NCBI RefSeq assembly: GCF_000020645.1
Contig: NC_011060.1
Span: 1,936,501 to 2,000,500 of the forward strand
DNA: 64,000 nt
Reading direction: 5' to 3'
DNA from: Pelodictyon phaeoclathratiforme BU-1
GTDB lineage: Bacteria > Bacteroidota > Chlorobiia > Chlorobiales > Chlorobiaceae
Shown here: positions 63,523 to 64,000 of the stretch, one piece after another
Layout of the letters: each line of letters begins with the position of its first letter
Position numbering within the stretch: position 1 is the first letter of the stretch
Translations under genes and position numbers: made by a program
The notes under the pieces: generated by a model
Databases searched by the model: none
What the model was told of the DNA's origin: nothing
The model's input: only the letters and a program-made list of their open reading frames with translations

Positions 63523-63550
63523 AGGTGCAAGAGCGCCATCAGGGGAACAG
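63511..63550. terminator. Convergent terminator-like hairpin
   Basis: CTGTTCCCCTGA and TCAGGGGAACAG form a perfect 12-bp stem with a 16-base loop. It overlaps the photolyase stop codon and lies 18 bp from the end of the convergent RNase R-like gene. No strong U-tract, so termination strength is uncertain. Confidence 0.6.
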
Positions 63551-63568
63551 GTGAGCATATAAAAGGCC

Positions 63569-64000
63569 TTATTCGATAACCAGATCAATGGTGCGGCGCT
63601 GCAAATCCACACTGTTCACCTTGACCTTGACCCGCTGACCAATCTGCAACCGCTTTTTGCGCCGTTTGCCGACCAGAGAGTAGGTTGCCTCGTCATATTC
63701 GTAATAGTCATCGGTGAGATTGCGCATGTGCACCATCCCCTCAATGGCAAAATCAACCATTCTCACATAGATGCCGTAATCGGTCGCGCCTGAGATAACA
63801 CCGGGATAGACCTTGCCGACATGGCTGGCCATATACTCAACCTGCTTGAGCTTGATCGACTCGCGCTCGGCCTCCACAGCGCTTTTTTCACGCTCGTTTG
63901 ATATCTGGCAGACCGTCTGGATCTTGTCGGTCAGTTCAGCAAGGCGTGTTGCCGAGATTTTCCGGCGTTTCTTCCGGAGGTTCTCATACTCAAAGAGCAT
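63569..64000 (-). CDS. Ribonuclease R-like exoribonuclease, 3' part
   Basis: The C-terminal 143 residues of a gene that continues beyond the window. It has a helical stretch (AELTDKIQTVCQISNEREKS), an S1 RNA-binding domain (VGKVYPGVISGATDYGIYVR) and a short end (VKVNSVDLQRRTIDLVIE). This is the C-terminus of RNase R/VacB-type RNB exoribonucleases, which degrade structured RNA 3' to 5'. The first visible Met is simply the window edge. Confidence 0.85.
   Translation of the reverse strand: MLFEYENLRKKRRKISATRLAELTDKIQTVCQISNEREKSAVEAERESIKLKQVEYMASHVGKVYPGVISGATDYGIYVRMVDFAIEGMVHMRNLTDDYYEYDEATYSLVGKRRKKRLQIGQRVKVKVNSVDLQRRTIDLVIE

Overview
The window looks like chromosomal DNA of a green sulfur bacterium (Chlorobiaceae, close to Chlorobium/Pelodictyon). 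The main clue is an eleven-gene NDH-1 (complex I) operon, nuoABCDHIJKLMN, that lacks nuoE, nuoF and nuoG. It lies next to a HupSLC uptake [NiFe]-hydrogenase with its maturation protease, and the rest of the housekeeping content fits the same group. The genus call is inference: no rRNA or chlorosome gene is present.

Layout. (1) 1-1034: the end of an AstE/AspA-type zinc acylase. (2) 1.1-9.7 kb: an accessory island of toxin-antitoxin and defence genes, much of it broken. It holds MqsRA and a collapsed second copy of it, a GNAT/DUF1778 pair, a HigB/HigA-like pair, a HigA antitoxin with only the tail of its HigB toxin, a Septu-like ATPase/HNH pair whose HNH gene is cut short, an HsdS tail, and a frameshifted toxin with its XRE antitoxin. 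It also contains remnants of an FGE-sulfatase-fold gene and of an IS3-family element, plus a methyltransferase and a DCC-family protein. (3) 9.8-12.0 kb: thioredoxin, OsmC, and a PTPS/FolE pterin pair. (4) 12.0-16.1 kb: hupSLC and hupD. (5) 16.3-27.4 kb: the nuo operon. (6) 27.6-32 kb: a small membrane protein, a TPR protein, a ferrochelatase-like protein, a PAP2-like membrane protein, two tRNA-Leu genes, a HIT protein and a methyltransferase. (7) 32.0-35.0 kb: an intact IS3-family element beside an ABC-type ATPase/small TOPRIM-like gene pair. (8) 35-48.4 kb: housekeeping genes (TolC-like, RarA, RibE, GH13, Tpx, DoxX, RibD, a deaminase, an NFACT protein, USP, MntH, an FMN reductase, a membrane protein). 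(9) 48.4-55.3 kb: a broken FGE-fold gene, a broken membrane-anchored response regulator, a thioesterase, an LptF/G permease, a DUF1566 protein, tRNA-Gly, tRNA-Ser and a RelE/XRE pair. (10) 55.8-63.5 kb: a GMP-synthase-like amidotransferase followed by a class II photolyase locus, split by a ~5 kb insert that encodes a giant tubulin/FtsZ-like protein and a zinc ribbon-TM-PstS-OmpA protein. The insert is flanked by a 355-bp direct repeat. The window ends in the 3' part of an RNase R-like gene.

Two themes stand out. First, the tubulin-like/PstS-OmpA pair is laid out as a cytoplasmic GTPase filament plus an envelope tether, and I consider it the best candidate for a poorly described system. Second, several otherwise intact genes (photolyase, tubulin-like protein, response regulator, FGE-fold protein) are broken by isolated in-frame stop codons, most of them explainable as single C-to-T or G-to-A changes. 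This suggests recent pseudogenisation, or read-through that should be tested.
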